Below, piece after piece: positions 10,223 to 17,751 of a DNA stretch of 59,758 nt. The position numbers were made by a program, and so were the translations under genes. The first letter of the stretch is position 1. Each line of letters starts with the position of its first letter. This DNA comes from Alistipes sp. (lineage in GTDB: Bacteria > Bacteroidota > Bacteroidia > Bacteroidales > Rikenellaceae), in the NCBI GenBank assembly GCA_017937125.1, contig JAGBEH010000009.1, positions 1-59,758 of the forward strand. Direction: 5' to 3'. The notes under the pieces are model-generated. The model ran no database searches, was not told the DNA's origin, and saw only the letters and a list, made by a program, of their open reading frames with translations.

Positions 10223-10285
10223 CCTTTTCTCGCCGCGGCAAAGCCGAAGTAAACTTCGCTTTGCTCGTTCGGCTTATCGAAAAGG
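10223..10285 (+). repeat. Hairpin repeat, copy e (63-bp variant)
   Basis: The arms are intact and the central stem is GCAAAGCCGAAG-TAAA-CTTCGCTTTGC, a longer and differently based stem than copies b and d. Copy i (40428-40490) is the same variant in reverse orientation. Confidence 0.85.
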
Positions 10286-10299
10286 TTTCCTCCAGCAGA

Positions 10300-10360
10300 C
10301 CTTTTCTCGCCTCAGCATAGCTCGAATAAGTTCGGCTCTGCCCTCGGCTTATCGAAAAGG
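10300..10360 (+). repeat. Hairpin repeat, copy f
   Basis: A full 61-bp unit; central stem CGAA-TAAG-TTCG. It ends 5 bp from the U-tract of the terminator-like hairpin at 10365-10392. Confidence 0.85.
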
Positions 10361-10364
10361 TTCG

Positions 10365-10392
10365 AAAAAAAGGGCAACCTCGACGGTTACCC
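10365..10392 (-). terminator. Terminator-like hairpin in the pyr leader
   Basis: On the minus strand the sequence reads GGGTAACC-GTCGA-GGTTGCCC followed by seven T's: an 8-bp stem with one G-T pair, a 5-nt loop and a U-tract. It lies about 200 nt after the possible promoter at 10601-10631 and 860 bp before pyrC, so it could stop or attenuate transcription into the operon. Confidence 0.65.
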
Positions 10393-10401
10393 CTTGTAAA
10401 T

Positions 10402-10506
10402 TCAATAGTAAATGCGAACGGAAAAGAGAGAATGACGGCGGCGGCAATGATCCTGCCCGTCGGCATATTGCCGAACATCCTGCCCGTTGTAGAACTGTCC
10501 TCTCAT
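10402..10506 (-). CDS. Possible leader peptide ORF (34 aa)
   Basis: This short ORF, beginning MRGQFYNGQDVRQY, ends with TGA only 9 nt before the terminator-like hairpin at 10392. A ribosome at its stop codon would cover the hairpin, as in translation-coupled attenuators. No family likeness is recognised. Another frame in the same DNA (from 10478) encodes a hydrophobic stretch (RIIAAAVILSFPFAFTIEF), so the true coding frame, if any, is uncertain. Confidence 0.25.
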   Translation of the reverse strand: MRGQFYNGQDVRQYADGQDHCRRRHSLFSVRIYY

Positions 10507-10527
10507 AAACCCTTCTTTTTTCTTGTA

Positions 10528-10587
10528 CCTTTTCCGGCCTCGGCACAGCCTCTGCGAGCCCGTCCCGCACACGGCTTTTCGAAAAAG
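10528..10587 (+). repeat. Hairpin repeat, copy g (degenerate)
   Basis: The ends CCTTTTC and GAAAAAG are recognisable and the middle keeps GGCCTCGGCACAGCC, but the central stem has diverged. It is the copy nearest the possible pyr promoter. Confidence 0.55.
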
Positions 10588-10600
10588 TCCGATCACGATG

Positions 10601-10631
10601 CAAAGATAGATAAAAAATTATGACGTACCAA
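10601..10631 (-). promoter_or_regulatory. Possible promoter of the pyr operon
   Basis: On the minus strand TATCTTTG (10608 to 10601) fits the Bacteroidetes -7 box TAnnTTTG. A weak -33 box, TTGG, lies 19 nt upstream (10631 to 10628). No other TAnnTTTG was seen on this strand between here and pyrC. If it is used, the pyr leader is about 1.1 kb long. Confidence 0.4.
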
Positions 10632-10711
10632 TTACCCGCACCGAATTTATCGACAATTAACCAACAATCAGGCGGGCATCCGCAGCATACCGCCCGTCTG
10701 TCTCTACGGGC

Positions 10712-12349
10712 CTACTCTCTGTCGTCGGCCTGCCCTGCGGCGCGATAGCGTGCGTAGAGCTTGTCGTAGACGGCGCTGCGGGCATTGTCGGGTGCGTATT
10801 CGTTCGAGAACCCCGAACACATCGCCTGCTGTGCAGCCTGAATCGACGGGTGCAGTCCCGCGACGACCGACGCGTACATCGCTGCGCCGAGTGCGCACGC
10901 CTGCTCGCTGCGTACGACTTTTATGGGCATTCCGATGACATCGCAGAGCGTTTGCATAACGAATCTCGATTTCTTGGATATGCCGCCGACGGCTATTATC
11001 TCGTCTACGGCGACGCCCTCCTCCCTCAACCGTTCGGTGATGGCGCGCGAACCGAATGCCGTAGCCTCGACCAATGCTTTGAATATCTGCGGAGCCGTCG
11101 TCGCGAGTGTCAGACCCGTTATCGCTCCCGTCGCCCGCGGATCGGTGTCGGGCGTGCGGCGGCCGTTGAACCAGTCGATGGCGACGGGGTCGTTTTCGCT
11201 TGGCGGCAGCTGTTCGGCTTCTGCCGTAACCTCGGCCAATATCTTGTCGCACAGCGTCTCGTCGGCTGCGGCTATATGTTTCAGCGGCCATTCCATTATG
11301 CGGCGGAACCAGGCGTATATGTCGCCGAAGGCGGCCTGTCCCGCTTCGAACCCGATGAAGTCGGGCAATACCGAACCGTTCACCTGCCCGCAGATGCCGC
11401 GTACCGTGCGGCCGCCGACGCTCTCGCGGTCGGCGATGGCTATGTCGCAGGTCGAGGTTCCGACGACCTTGACGAGCGTGCCCTGTTTTACTCCCGCGCC
11501 TACGGCCCCTATGTGGCAGTCGATGCCGCCGATGCCGATGGCGATGCCCTCGCGCAGCCCGAGCCGTTCGGCCCATTCGCGGCACAGGGTGCCTACGGGT
11601 TCGTCGCCCGTGCGGGTTTCGGTGTAGAGGTGCGAGCGGAATACGCTCAACAGCGGGTCGAGAGCCGTCAGGAACTCGTCGGACGGAAGCCCGCCCCACG
11701 ATTCGTGCCACATCGCCTTGTGCCCTGCCAGACTGCGGCTGCGGGCTATGCGTTCGGGCGTGGTGTCGCCCGTAAGCAGGGCGCTTATCCAGTCGCCGTG
11801 CTCGACCCATGAGTAGGCCTTGCCGAGCAGCGATATGTCGGTCTTGATGCAGTGCAGCATTTTCGCCCAAACCCATTCGCACGAGTACGTACCTCCGCTG
11901 TAGCGCGTGTAGTCCGTGTGCCAGCGCTTTGCCAGACGGTTGATGTCGTCGGCTTCGGATATGGCCGTATGGTCTTTCCACAGAATGAACATCGCGTTCG
12001 GATTATCGGCGTATTCCGGCAGCAGAGCCAGAGGGGTGCCGTTTTTGTCGGTGAGGGCGGGTGTCGAAGCGGTGGTGTCGAACGATATGCCGCAGATGCC
12101 TTCGGCTGTCTCGTCGCCGCAGGCGGCCAATGCCTCGTGTACGGCCCCTTCGAGCGCTTCGATATAGTCGAGCGGGTGCTGACGGTAGCGGTTTTCGGCA
12201 GGGCAGCAGTACAGCCCCTTTTTCCAGCGCGGGTAGAACCTCACGGCCGAAGCCTTTTCGCGCCCGTCGAGCGCATCGACAATCAGACAGCGAACGGAGT
12301 CGCTGCCGAAGTCTATACCCATTACGTAATGTGCGTTTGTTTTCTCCAT
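10712..12349 (-). CDS. araB: Ribulokinase (FGGY family)
   Basis: This kinase phosphorylates L-ribulose, and in characterised AraB also D-ribulose, using ATP. The 545-aa protein is clearly of the AraB type: GIDFGSDSVR at the N-terminus, YPRWKKG, NPNAMFILWKDHTA, SAGHK-like LAGHKAMWHESWGGLP, VGTSTCDI, and VAIDWFNGRRTP match the conserved AraB blocks in order. No araA or araD lies nearby. It is transcribed away from the glycan operon, from a promoter overlapping that operon's promoter and operator, so it is likely part of the same regulon. Together with the fucose isomerase downstream, which in relatives also acts on D-arabinose, it may serve ketoses other than L-ribulose; that is inference. Confidence 0.93.
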   Translation of the reverse strand: MEKTNAHYVMGIDFGSDSVRCLIVDALDGREKASAVRFYPRWKKGLYCCPAENRYRQHPLDYIEALEGAVHEALAACGDETAEGICGISFDTTASTPALTDKNGTPLALLPEYADNPNAMFILWKDHTAISEADDINRLAKRWHTDYTRYSGGTYSCEWVWAKMLHCIKTDISLLGKAYSWVEHGDWISALLTGDTTPERIARSRSLAGHKAMWHESWGGLPSDEFLTALDPLLSVFRSHLYTETRTGDEPVGTLCREWAERLGLREGIAIGIGGIDCHIGAVGAGVKQGTLVKVVGTSTCDIAIADRESVGGRTVRGICGQVNGSVLPDFIGFEAGQAAFGDIYAWFRRIMEWPLKHIAAADETLCDKILAEVTAEAEQLPPSENDPVAIDWFNGRRTPDTDPRATGAITGLTLATTAPQIFKALVEATAFGSRAITERLREEGVAVDEIIAVGGISKKSRFVMQTLCDVIGMPIKVVRSEQACALGAAMYASVVAGLHPSIQAAQQAMCSGFSNEYAPDNARSAVYDKLYARYRAAGQADDRE

Positions 12350-12598
12350 AGTTTTGCGGTGTTAGCAGTCGGTGCGGTTTCAGCGGTTGAAATTATAAAA
12401 AAAACGTAATCAAATACAATTCTACGCCCTGCGGATTCGCGGTTTCCCCGCTCTCGCGTGTCGGCACTGCCGGCGGCACCTGCGATTTTGCCTCCTACTT
12501 TTCACCGAAATGCTGCCGTAAAATCCGTAATGCCGCAGAATTTCGGAACATAGATCGGGTCGTAATTATATTTAATCGTCTAAAAAATGTAAAAAATG
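12350..12598. other. araB leader region
   Basis: This 250-bp stretch separates araB from the overlapping promoters and would be its 5' untranslated leader. It is AT-rich near araB and again near 12550-12600. No gene, riboswitch or convincing terminator was recognised. Confidence 0.5.
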
Positions 12599-12629
12599 TT
12601 TGCTTGTTAAAACGTTTTAATTACCTTTG
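12599..12629 (+). promoter_or_regulatory. Promoter of the first glycan operon
   Basis: TTTG (12599-12602), 19 nt, then TACCTTTG (12622-12629) is an exact match to the Bacteroidetes promoter form TTTG-N19-TAnnTTTG. The start codon of the first gene lies 67 nt after the -7 box. The spacer contains the palindromic operator. Confidence 0.85.
12607..12620. promoter_or_regulatory. LacI-type operator TTAAAACGTTTTAA
   Basis: A perfect 14-bp palindrome with the central CG usual for LacI-family sites, placed between the -33 and -7 boxes of the plus promoter and just after the expected start of the minus (araB) transcript. Near-copies lie at 40354-40367 (one mismatch) and 40206-40219 (two mismatches), beside the LacI-family gene's own operon. 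Confidence 0.75.
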
Positions 12630-12661
12630 CAAAGGTAAAGGAATTTACCGAAGAAAGCAAA
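12630..12661 (-). promoter_or_regulatory. Promoter of araB, overlapping the opposing promoter
   Basis: On the minus strand TTTG (12661 to 12658), 20 nt, TACCTTTG (12637 to 12630) fits the Bacteroidetes form. Its -7 box abuts the plus promoter's -7 box, together forming the 16-bp palindrome TACCTTTGCAAAGGTA (12622-12637). The two promoters cannot be occupied at once. Confidence 0.7.
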
Positions 12662-12695
12662 TTGTCGGAAACTTTTATAAACAGCCCTGACGAAA

Positions 12696-14681
12696 ATGAA
12701 CTTTTTGCGTATCAAAATCTTTGTGACACTATTTTCTGCCGTCTTCGCGGTCTCCCTATCTTATGCGTCCGCGCCTGCCCCTTGCGGGTGTTCGGTGCTC
12801 AAATACAACAACCCCGACCTTACGGTCGATCTCGGCGTGGGGCTGTGGGGGATCCCCATACCGACGGATTACAACGGCGACGGACTTACCGACCTTATCG
12901 TCTCGTGCCCCGACAGACCTTACAGGGGTTTGTATCTTTTTATAAATATAGGTACGGCGAAAAAGCCGCTCTTCGACCGTGCGGTGCGCATCAGCAACAA
13001 GGGCCTCAACAACATAAAGCTCTCGCAGGTGGACGGCGTATCGTATGTGCTGTCGAACGAAACGGAGCATATCGACTTTTTCGAGCGTCCGTATGCCCGC
13101 AAGGCGGAAATAGTTTATGAGGGCGCCCGACTGAATGAGGGCTACAAGCGTTCGCGCAGCAATATGTGGAGTTATGTCGATTGGGACGGCGACGGCGACA
13201 AGGATATAATCGTCGGCATAGATACGTGGGACGATTACGGTTGGGACAACGCTTTCGATGCTTCGGGACGTTGGACGCGCGGGCCTCTGCACGGTTATGT
13301 CTGTCTGCTCGAAAATACGGACGGCAAGTATGTCAATCGCGGGAAGATAGAGGCCGGCGGCAAGGCCATAGATGTTTACGGTGCGCCCAATCCGTGCGTA
13401 GCCGATTTCGACGGCGACGGGGATTCGGACATCATCTGCGGCGAATTCATCGACGGCCTGACGTGGTTCGAGAATGTGGGGACGCGTACGGAGCCGAAGT
13501 TCGCTGCGGGGCGCCGTCTTGCGAACGGCGAGGGGGAGATACGTATGCATCTGGAGATGATAGTCCCCGTAGTCTATGATTTCGACGGCGACGGCAAGCC
13601 CGACCTCGTTGTCGGCGACGAGGACGGACGTGTGGCGCTCGTGCGCAATACGGGCAGGACGAAGGAGGGTATGCCGCAGTTCGAAAGTCCCGTATATTTC
13701 CGCCAGCGTGCCGATTTGGTGAAGTTCGGCGCATTGTCCACTCCGTTCTGCGTAGATTGGGACGGCGACGGCAAAGTCGATATCGTTGCAGGCAACTCGG
13801 CGGGCGAGATAGCTTTCATACGCAACCTTACGGGCGGCGAAAATCCGTCGTGGGACGAGCCGAAACTCTTCACCGTCGGCGGCAAACCCATACGCATTCA
13901 GGCGGGTTACAACGGTTCGATACAGGGACCTGCCGAGAGCAAATGGGGATATACGGTGCTGACAGTCGCCGACTGGGACGGCGACGGGCTGAAAGACATA
14001 ATCGTCAATTCGATATGGGGTAAAATAGAGTGGTTCAGGAATTTGGGCGGTAAGAGAGGTCTCGAACTCGCTCCTGCGCAACCCGTGCGTGTGGCGTGGG
14101 AGGGCAAGGCTCCGAAACCCGCTTGGAATTGGTGGACGCCCGAAGAGGGGTCGCTCGTTACGCAGTGGCGCACGACGCCCGTCGCGATCGATTGGAACAG
14201 GGACGGTTTGACTGATCTGGTACTGCTCGACAGCGAGGGATACCTCTGTTACTGGGAGCGTTATCGCGCCGAGAACGGCGAGCTGCTGCTCAAGGCGCCG
14301 CAGCGGATATTCTACTCGACGAACTGTTCCGTTTACGATAACCGCAAGGGCGTCGCCGACGCTTCGGAGGGCATATTGCGCCTGAATGCGCTCGAAGCAG
14401 GCAAATCGGGGCGTCGCAAGATATGTCTCGTCGATTGGGACAATGACGGCGATTTCGACCTGATAGTCGATGGCAAGAATGCCGTGCTGTTCGAGAATGT
14501 CCGCGAGGCGGACGGCCGCGTATGGTTCGAATATAAGGGGGCGTTGAGCGATGCCGTGCTCGCGGGGCATACTACGTGCCCGACGGCGGCGGATTTCGAC
14601 GGCGACGGTATTCCGGAGCTGCTGCTCGGTGCCGAGGACGGCCATTTTTACGTTCTTCGGAACTGCAATACACGGAAATGA
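12696..14681 (+). CDS. Secreted VCBS/FG-GAP repeat protein
   Basis: The 661-aa protein starts with a signal peptide (about residues 1-26, ending SYASA). It carries nine calcium-binding loops of the FG-GAP/VCBS type, from DYNGDGLTD near residue 58 to DFDGDGIPE near residue 635; others include DWDGDGDKD, DFDGDGDSD and DWNRDGLTD. Such repeats fold as a beta-propeller that binds calcium. In gut Bacteroidetes these proteins accompany glycan-utilization loci, and some polysaccharide lyases have similar loops, but no catalytic motif is recognised here. It is the first gene after the operator-controlled promoter, so it should be among the most strongly induced products. It is probably exported to the periplasm or surface. 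Confidence 0.85.
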   Translation: MNFLRIKIFVTLFSAVFAVSLSYASAPAPCGCSVLKYNNPDLTVDLGVGLWGIPIPTDYNGDGLTDLIVSCPDRPYRGLYLFINIGTAKKPLFDRAVRISNKGLNNIKLSQVDGVSYVLSNETEHIDFFERPYARKAEIVYEGARLNEGYKRSRSNMWSYVDWDGDGDKDIIVGIDTWDDYGWDNAFDASGRWTRGPLHGYVCLLENTDGKYVNRGKIEAGGKAIDVYGAPNPCVADFDGDGDSDIICGEFIDGLTWFENVGTRTEPKFAAGRRLANGEGEIRMHLEMIVPVVYDFDGDGKPDLVVGDEDGRVALVRNTGRTKEGMPQFESPVYFRQRADLVKFGALSTPFCVDWDGDGKVDIVAGNSAGEIAFIRNLTGGENPSWDEPKLFTVGGKPIRIQAGYNGSIQGPAESKWGYTVLTVADWDGDGLKDIIVNSIWGKIEWFRNLGGKRGLELAPAQPVRVAWEGKAPKPAWNWWTPEEGSLVTQWRTTPVAIDWNRDGLTDLVLLDSEGYLCYWERYRAENGELLLKAPQRIFYSTNCSVYDNRKGVADASEGILRLNALEAGKSGRRKICLVDWDNDGDFDLIVDGKNAVLFENVREADGRVWFEYKGALSDAVLAGHTTCPTAADFDGDGIPELLLGAEDGHFYVLRNCNTRK

Positions 14682-14710
14682 AACGATAATGAATTAAGAT
14701 ACATTGGATT

Positions 14711-15622
14711 ATGAAGAAATTACATGGAATTATCCCGCCTATGGTCACGCCTCTCAAGGGCGATGACACGATAGATGTCGAAGGTACCAAACGCCTTACG
14801 GAGCATATGATTGCCGGCGGTGTGCACGGCCTGTTCCTGTTGGGGACTACGGGCGAGGCACAGAGCCTTTCGTACAAATGCCGTTACGAGTTCGTGGAGC
14901 TGGTCTGCCGCGAAGTGGCGGGGCGCGTGCCCGTGATAGTCGGCATCACCGACACCTCGATGGACGAGAGCGTCAAACTGGCCGTGCACGCGAAAAACTG
15001 CGGCGCCGTGGCCGTCGTTTCGGCGCCTCCCTACTATTTCGCACCATCGCAGCAGGAGCTTATAGAGTATTACACGGCGTTGGCGGATGCGCTTCCGCTG
15101 CCGCTCTACCTCTACAATATGCCGTCGCACGTGAAGGTCGTTTTCGACCCCAAGACGGTGGCTGTGCTGGCGGAACATCCGAATATCGTGGGACTGAAAG
15201 ACTCGTCGGCCAATATGACCTATTTCCAGACGCTGCTGCACCTGCTCGGCGGACGCGAGGATTTCGCGCTGTTCGTAGGACCCGAAGAACTGACGGGCGA
15301 ATGCGTTCTGATGGGTGCCGACGGCGGCGTGAACGGCGGCGCCAATATGTTCCCCGAGCTGTACGTGGGTATGTACGAGGCGGCGATGCGTCGCGACATC
15401 GAACACGTCCGCGAGTTGCAGAGACGCATAATGCAGATCAGCACGTCGATTTACACCGTAGGCAAATACGGTTCGAGCTACCTGAAGGGCGTGAAGTGTT
15501 CGCTTTCGCTCATCGGCATCTGCGACGACTATCTTTCGTATCCTTACCGCAAGTTCCGCCCCGAAGAGCGCGCCAAGATCAAGCGTGCACTTGAGGAGCT
15601 GGGCGTGGCCTGCGGGAATTGA
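14711..15622 (+). CDS. DapA/NanA-family aldolase (sialate lyase-like)
   Basis: This class I aldolase of the dihydrodipicolinate synthase/N-acetylneuraminate lyase family forms a Schiff base with 2-keto acids. The 303-aa length is normal. LFLLGTTGEAQSLS holds the GTTGE carboxylate-binding motif (about residues 45-49), Y135 in LYNMP is the catalytic tyrosine, and K163 in VGLKDSS is the Schiff-base lysine. Next to an SSS symporter and a YhcH gene, a role in cleaving N-acetylneuraminate or a related 2-keto-3-deoxy sugar acid is the likely reading. The GTTGE form is more DapA-like than the GSTGE of characterised NanA, so the substrate is uncertain; cytoplasmic. Confidence 0.82.
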   Translation: MKKLHGIIPPMVTPLKGDDTIDVEGTKRLTEHMIAGGVHGLFLLGTTGEAQSLSYKCRYEFVELVCREVAGRVPVIVGITDTSMDESVKLAVHAKNCGAVAVVSAPPYYFAPSQQELIEYYTALADALPLPLYLYNMPSHVKVVFDPKTVAVLAEHPNIVGLKDSSANMTYFQTLLHLLGGREDFALFVGPEELTGECVLMGADGGVNGGANMFPELYVGMYEAAMRRDIEHVRELQRRIMQISTSIYTVGKYGSSYLKGVKCSLSLIGICDDYLSYPYRKFRPEERAKIKRALEELGVACGN

Positions 15623-15652
15623 TGCAACCGACCTCTAAACTACCGACTCGTT

Positions 15653-17143
15653 ATGGATATAACTTTACTCGATTACATCGTATTTTTCCTCTTCGTGGGA
15701 GGTGTGGCTCTGTTCGGATGCAGCTTCTTCTTCCGCAGCCGCAAAGGTGCTTCGGCATTTACGGCCGCCGACGGAGGGCTGCCTACGTGGGTCGTCGGAA
15801 TGTCGATATTCGCCACGTTCGTCAGCAGCATCAGCTTTCTCGGCCTTCCGGGCGATGCCTACAAAGGCAACTGGAACCCGTTCGTCTTCAGTCTCTCTAT
15901 CCCCGTCGCCACGTGGCTGGCGGCGAAAGTCTTCATTCCGCTCTATCGCGGGATGAACAGCGTTTCGGCTTACCACTATCTCGAAATGCGCTTCGGATAT
16001 TGGGCGCGTTTCTATGTGGCCGTGTGCTACCTGCTGACGCAGCTCGCGCGCATCGGGTCGATACTGCTGCTGCTCGCATTGCCCATAAGCACGATGTTCG
16101 GCTGGGATATTCAGACCATAATAATCTGGACGGGTATTGCGACGCTCGTCTACACGCTGCTGGGCGGTATCGCGGCTGTCGTGTGGACCGATGCCGTGCA
16201 GGGTATAATATTGATATTGGGAGCCATAGCCTGCGCGCTGATACTTACGTTCTCGATGCCTGAAGGTGCGGGGCAGCTGTTCGAAATAGCGCGTGCCGAC
16301 GGCAAGTTCTCGCTCGGCAGCTTCGGCGCGAGCCTTACCGAACCGACATTCTGGGTGGTATTGATTTACGGACTGTTCGTCAATATGCAGAATTACGGCA
16401 TCGACCAGAACTACGTGCAGCGCTATATGACCACCAAGTCTACAGCCGAAGCCGTAAAATCGACGCTGTTCGGCGGGCTGCTCTACATTCCCGTCTCGCT
16501 GGTGTTCGTATATATCGGCACCGCTCTGTACGCATACTATACGGCGCGCCCCGAACTGCTGCCCGCAGGTACGGCGGCCGATAAGGTGTTCCCCTATTTC
16601 ATCGTTCACGGGTTGCCGACGGGTGTTACGGGGCTGGTCATAGCGTCGCTCTTTTCGGCGGGTATGAGTACCGTAGCCACGAGTATCAACTCTTCGGCGA
16701 CGATCGTCCTCACCGACTTCGTGAAGCACTTCTCGAAGCGCGAATTCGGCGACAGGCGCAGTATGGCGGTGCTCTACGGTGCGTCGTTCGTCGTCGGTGC
16801 GCTCGGCATCGTCGTGGGGCTTATGATGATGCGCATCGACGGCGTGCTCGACGCGTGGTGGAAGCTTGCATCTATATTCAGCGGCGGTATGCTCGGACTC
16901 TTCCTGTTGGGGTTGGTTTGCCGCAACGTGAAGCGTGCGCACGCCGTTACGGCCGTCATTCTCGGACTTATAGCCATAGCGTGGATGAGCCTTTCGCCGC
17001 TCATAAACGAGGGGTCGCCGTTCTACTGCTTCCGCAGCCCGCTGCATACCTATCTCACGATAGTCGTAGGCACGACCGTGATATTCCTTACGGGATTTAT
17101 CCTTACATCGTTGTTCAACAGAAATAAGGGAGGGGCGGTATGA
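15653..17143 (+). CDS. Sodium/solute symporter, SSS family
   Basis: The 496-aa protein is an inner-membrane transporter of the SSS family with about 13 hydrophobic segments. FLFVGGVALFG marks the first helix, followed by PTWVVGMSIFATFVSSISFLGLPG, which carries the family's early conserved segment, and YLLTQLARIGSILLLLALP. SSS members in this setting import sialic acid or another monosaccharide with sodium. The gene lies between the aldolase and the yhcH-like gene, and its stop overlaps the next start by 4 bp (ATGA). The substrate is inferred only from neighbours. Confidence 0.88.
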   Translation: MDITLLDYIVFFLFVGGVALFGCSFFFRSRKGASAFTAADGGLPTWVVGMSIFATFVSSISFLGLPGDAYKGNWNPFVFSLSIPVATWLAAKVFIPLYRGMNSVSAYHYLEMRFGYWARFYVAVCYLLTQLARIGSILLLLALPISTMFGWDIQTIIIWTGIATLVYTLLGGIAAVVWTDAVQGIILILGAIACALILTFSMPEGAGQLFEIARADGKFSLGSFGASLTEPTFWVVLIYGLFVNMQNYGIDQNYVQRYMTTKSTAEAVKSTLFGGLLYIPVSLVFVYIGTALYAYYTARPELLPAGTAADKVFPYFIVHGLPTGVTGLVIASLFSAGMSTVATSINSSATIVLTDFVKHFSKREFGDRRSMAVLYGASFVVGALGIVVGLMMMRIDGVLDAWWKLASIFSGGMLGLFLLGLVCRNVKRAHAVTAVILGLIAIAWMSLSPLINEGSPFYCFRSPLHTYLTIVVGTTVIFLTGFILTSLFNRNKGGAV

Positions 17144-17745
17144 AACGGTTGATGACAATTGTGTGCGGTGCGATGATGATTGCGTGCGGAGGCAATGTTT
17201 CGAATGTAGGGAATTGGTCCGACGAGCGCATCGAAGAGTGGTGCGAATCGTCGGAGTGGTTCTCCGAGCTGCCGATGAAGGTAGACGGGCAGACCGACCG
17301 ACGTCGGTTCGTCGAGCAGAATGTCCTCAATCCCGAAGCGTGGCGTGCCGCATACGGGTTTCTGACGAGGAGCGATTTAGTCGATTTGCCCGAAGGTTCG
17401 TATACGCTCGATGATAACGGTACTTTCGCGACGGTCGCGGAGTACGATACCAAGGAGGATGCCCGCTTCGAAGCGCACGAGAGATATATCGACATACAGT
17501 ATGTGATGTCGGGACGCGAGCGTATCGATATTGCCGCTCCCGAAGCGGAGAAGAGCGGGAGGACGCCTTACGACTAGGAGCGCGACATAGAGTTTTTCGA
17601 TGTCGAGGACTATCGCTCGGTCGAGGCGAATTCCGCGAATATCGTCGTTCTGTTTCCGAACGACGGCCACCGCCCCTGTATGAACCTCGACGGGACGGAA
17701 CGGGTGAGGAAAATCGTGGTCAAGATACCTTATAAAGAGATTTAG
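17140..17745 (+). pseudogene. YhcH/YjgK/YiaL-family protein interrupted by TAG
   Basis: The frame encodes a YhcH-type protein (sugar anomerase family often found with sialic acid genes). The first part has EAHERYIDIQYVMSGRERI, matching the conserved HEQYIDIQ-like block. A TAG at 17575-17577 ends the ORF after TPYD. The same frame then continues without shift through ERDIEFFDVEDY and VVLFPNDGHRPCM, the conserved C-terminal PxxxH block, to the TAG at 17743-17745. One GAG-to-TAG change would explain this. The N-terminus (MMIACGG) looks like a lipoprotein signal, whereas most YhcH proteins are cytoplasmic. It is either a pseudogene, a strain-specific or sequencing change, or, less likely, read through. 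Confidence 0.85.
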
Positions 17746-17751
17746 TAAGTT

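Larger units (their letters stand above)
9507..10711. other. 1.2-kb repeat-rich leader between araB and pyrC
   Basis: No conserved protein is encoded. Reading on the minus strand, the direction of pyrC, the order is: a possible promoter (10601-10631), a short ORF (10402-10506, 34 codons), a terminator-like hairpin (10365-10392), and then a string of 61-63-bp hairpin repeats with larger repeat-mosaic DNA (9601-10133). Several frames stay open through the repeats, which explains the spurious short ORFs seen on both strands. Confidence 0.7.

Noticed and set aside
9526-10360. Possible CRISPR array from the regularly spaced repeats
   Set aside because: The units are 61-63-bp palindromic elements with varying stems, the spacers are short or themselves shared, and no cas gene is present.
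10197-10478. 93-codon ORF with a hydrophobic start on the minus strand
   Set aside because: Only the first 35 codons look protein-like; the rest reads through a terminator hairpin and copies of the non-coding repeat. Kept as a caution under the leader ORF rather than as a gene.
14711-15622. Naming the aldolase nanA outright
   Set aside because: The motif GTTGE and overall sequence are as close to DapA-type enzymes as to known sialate lyases, so only the family is claimed.
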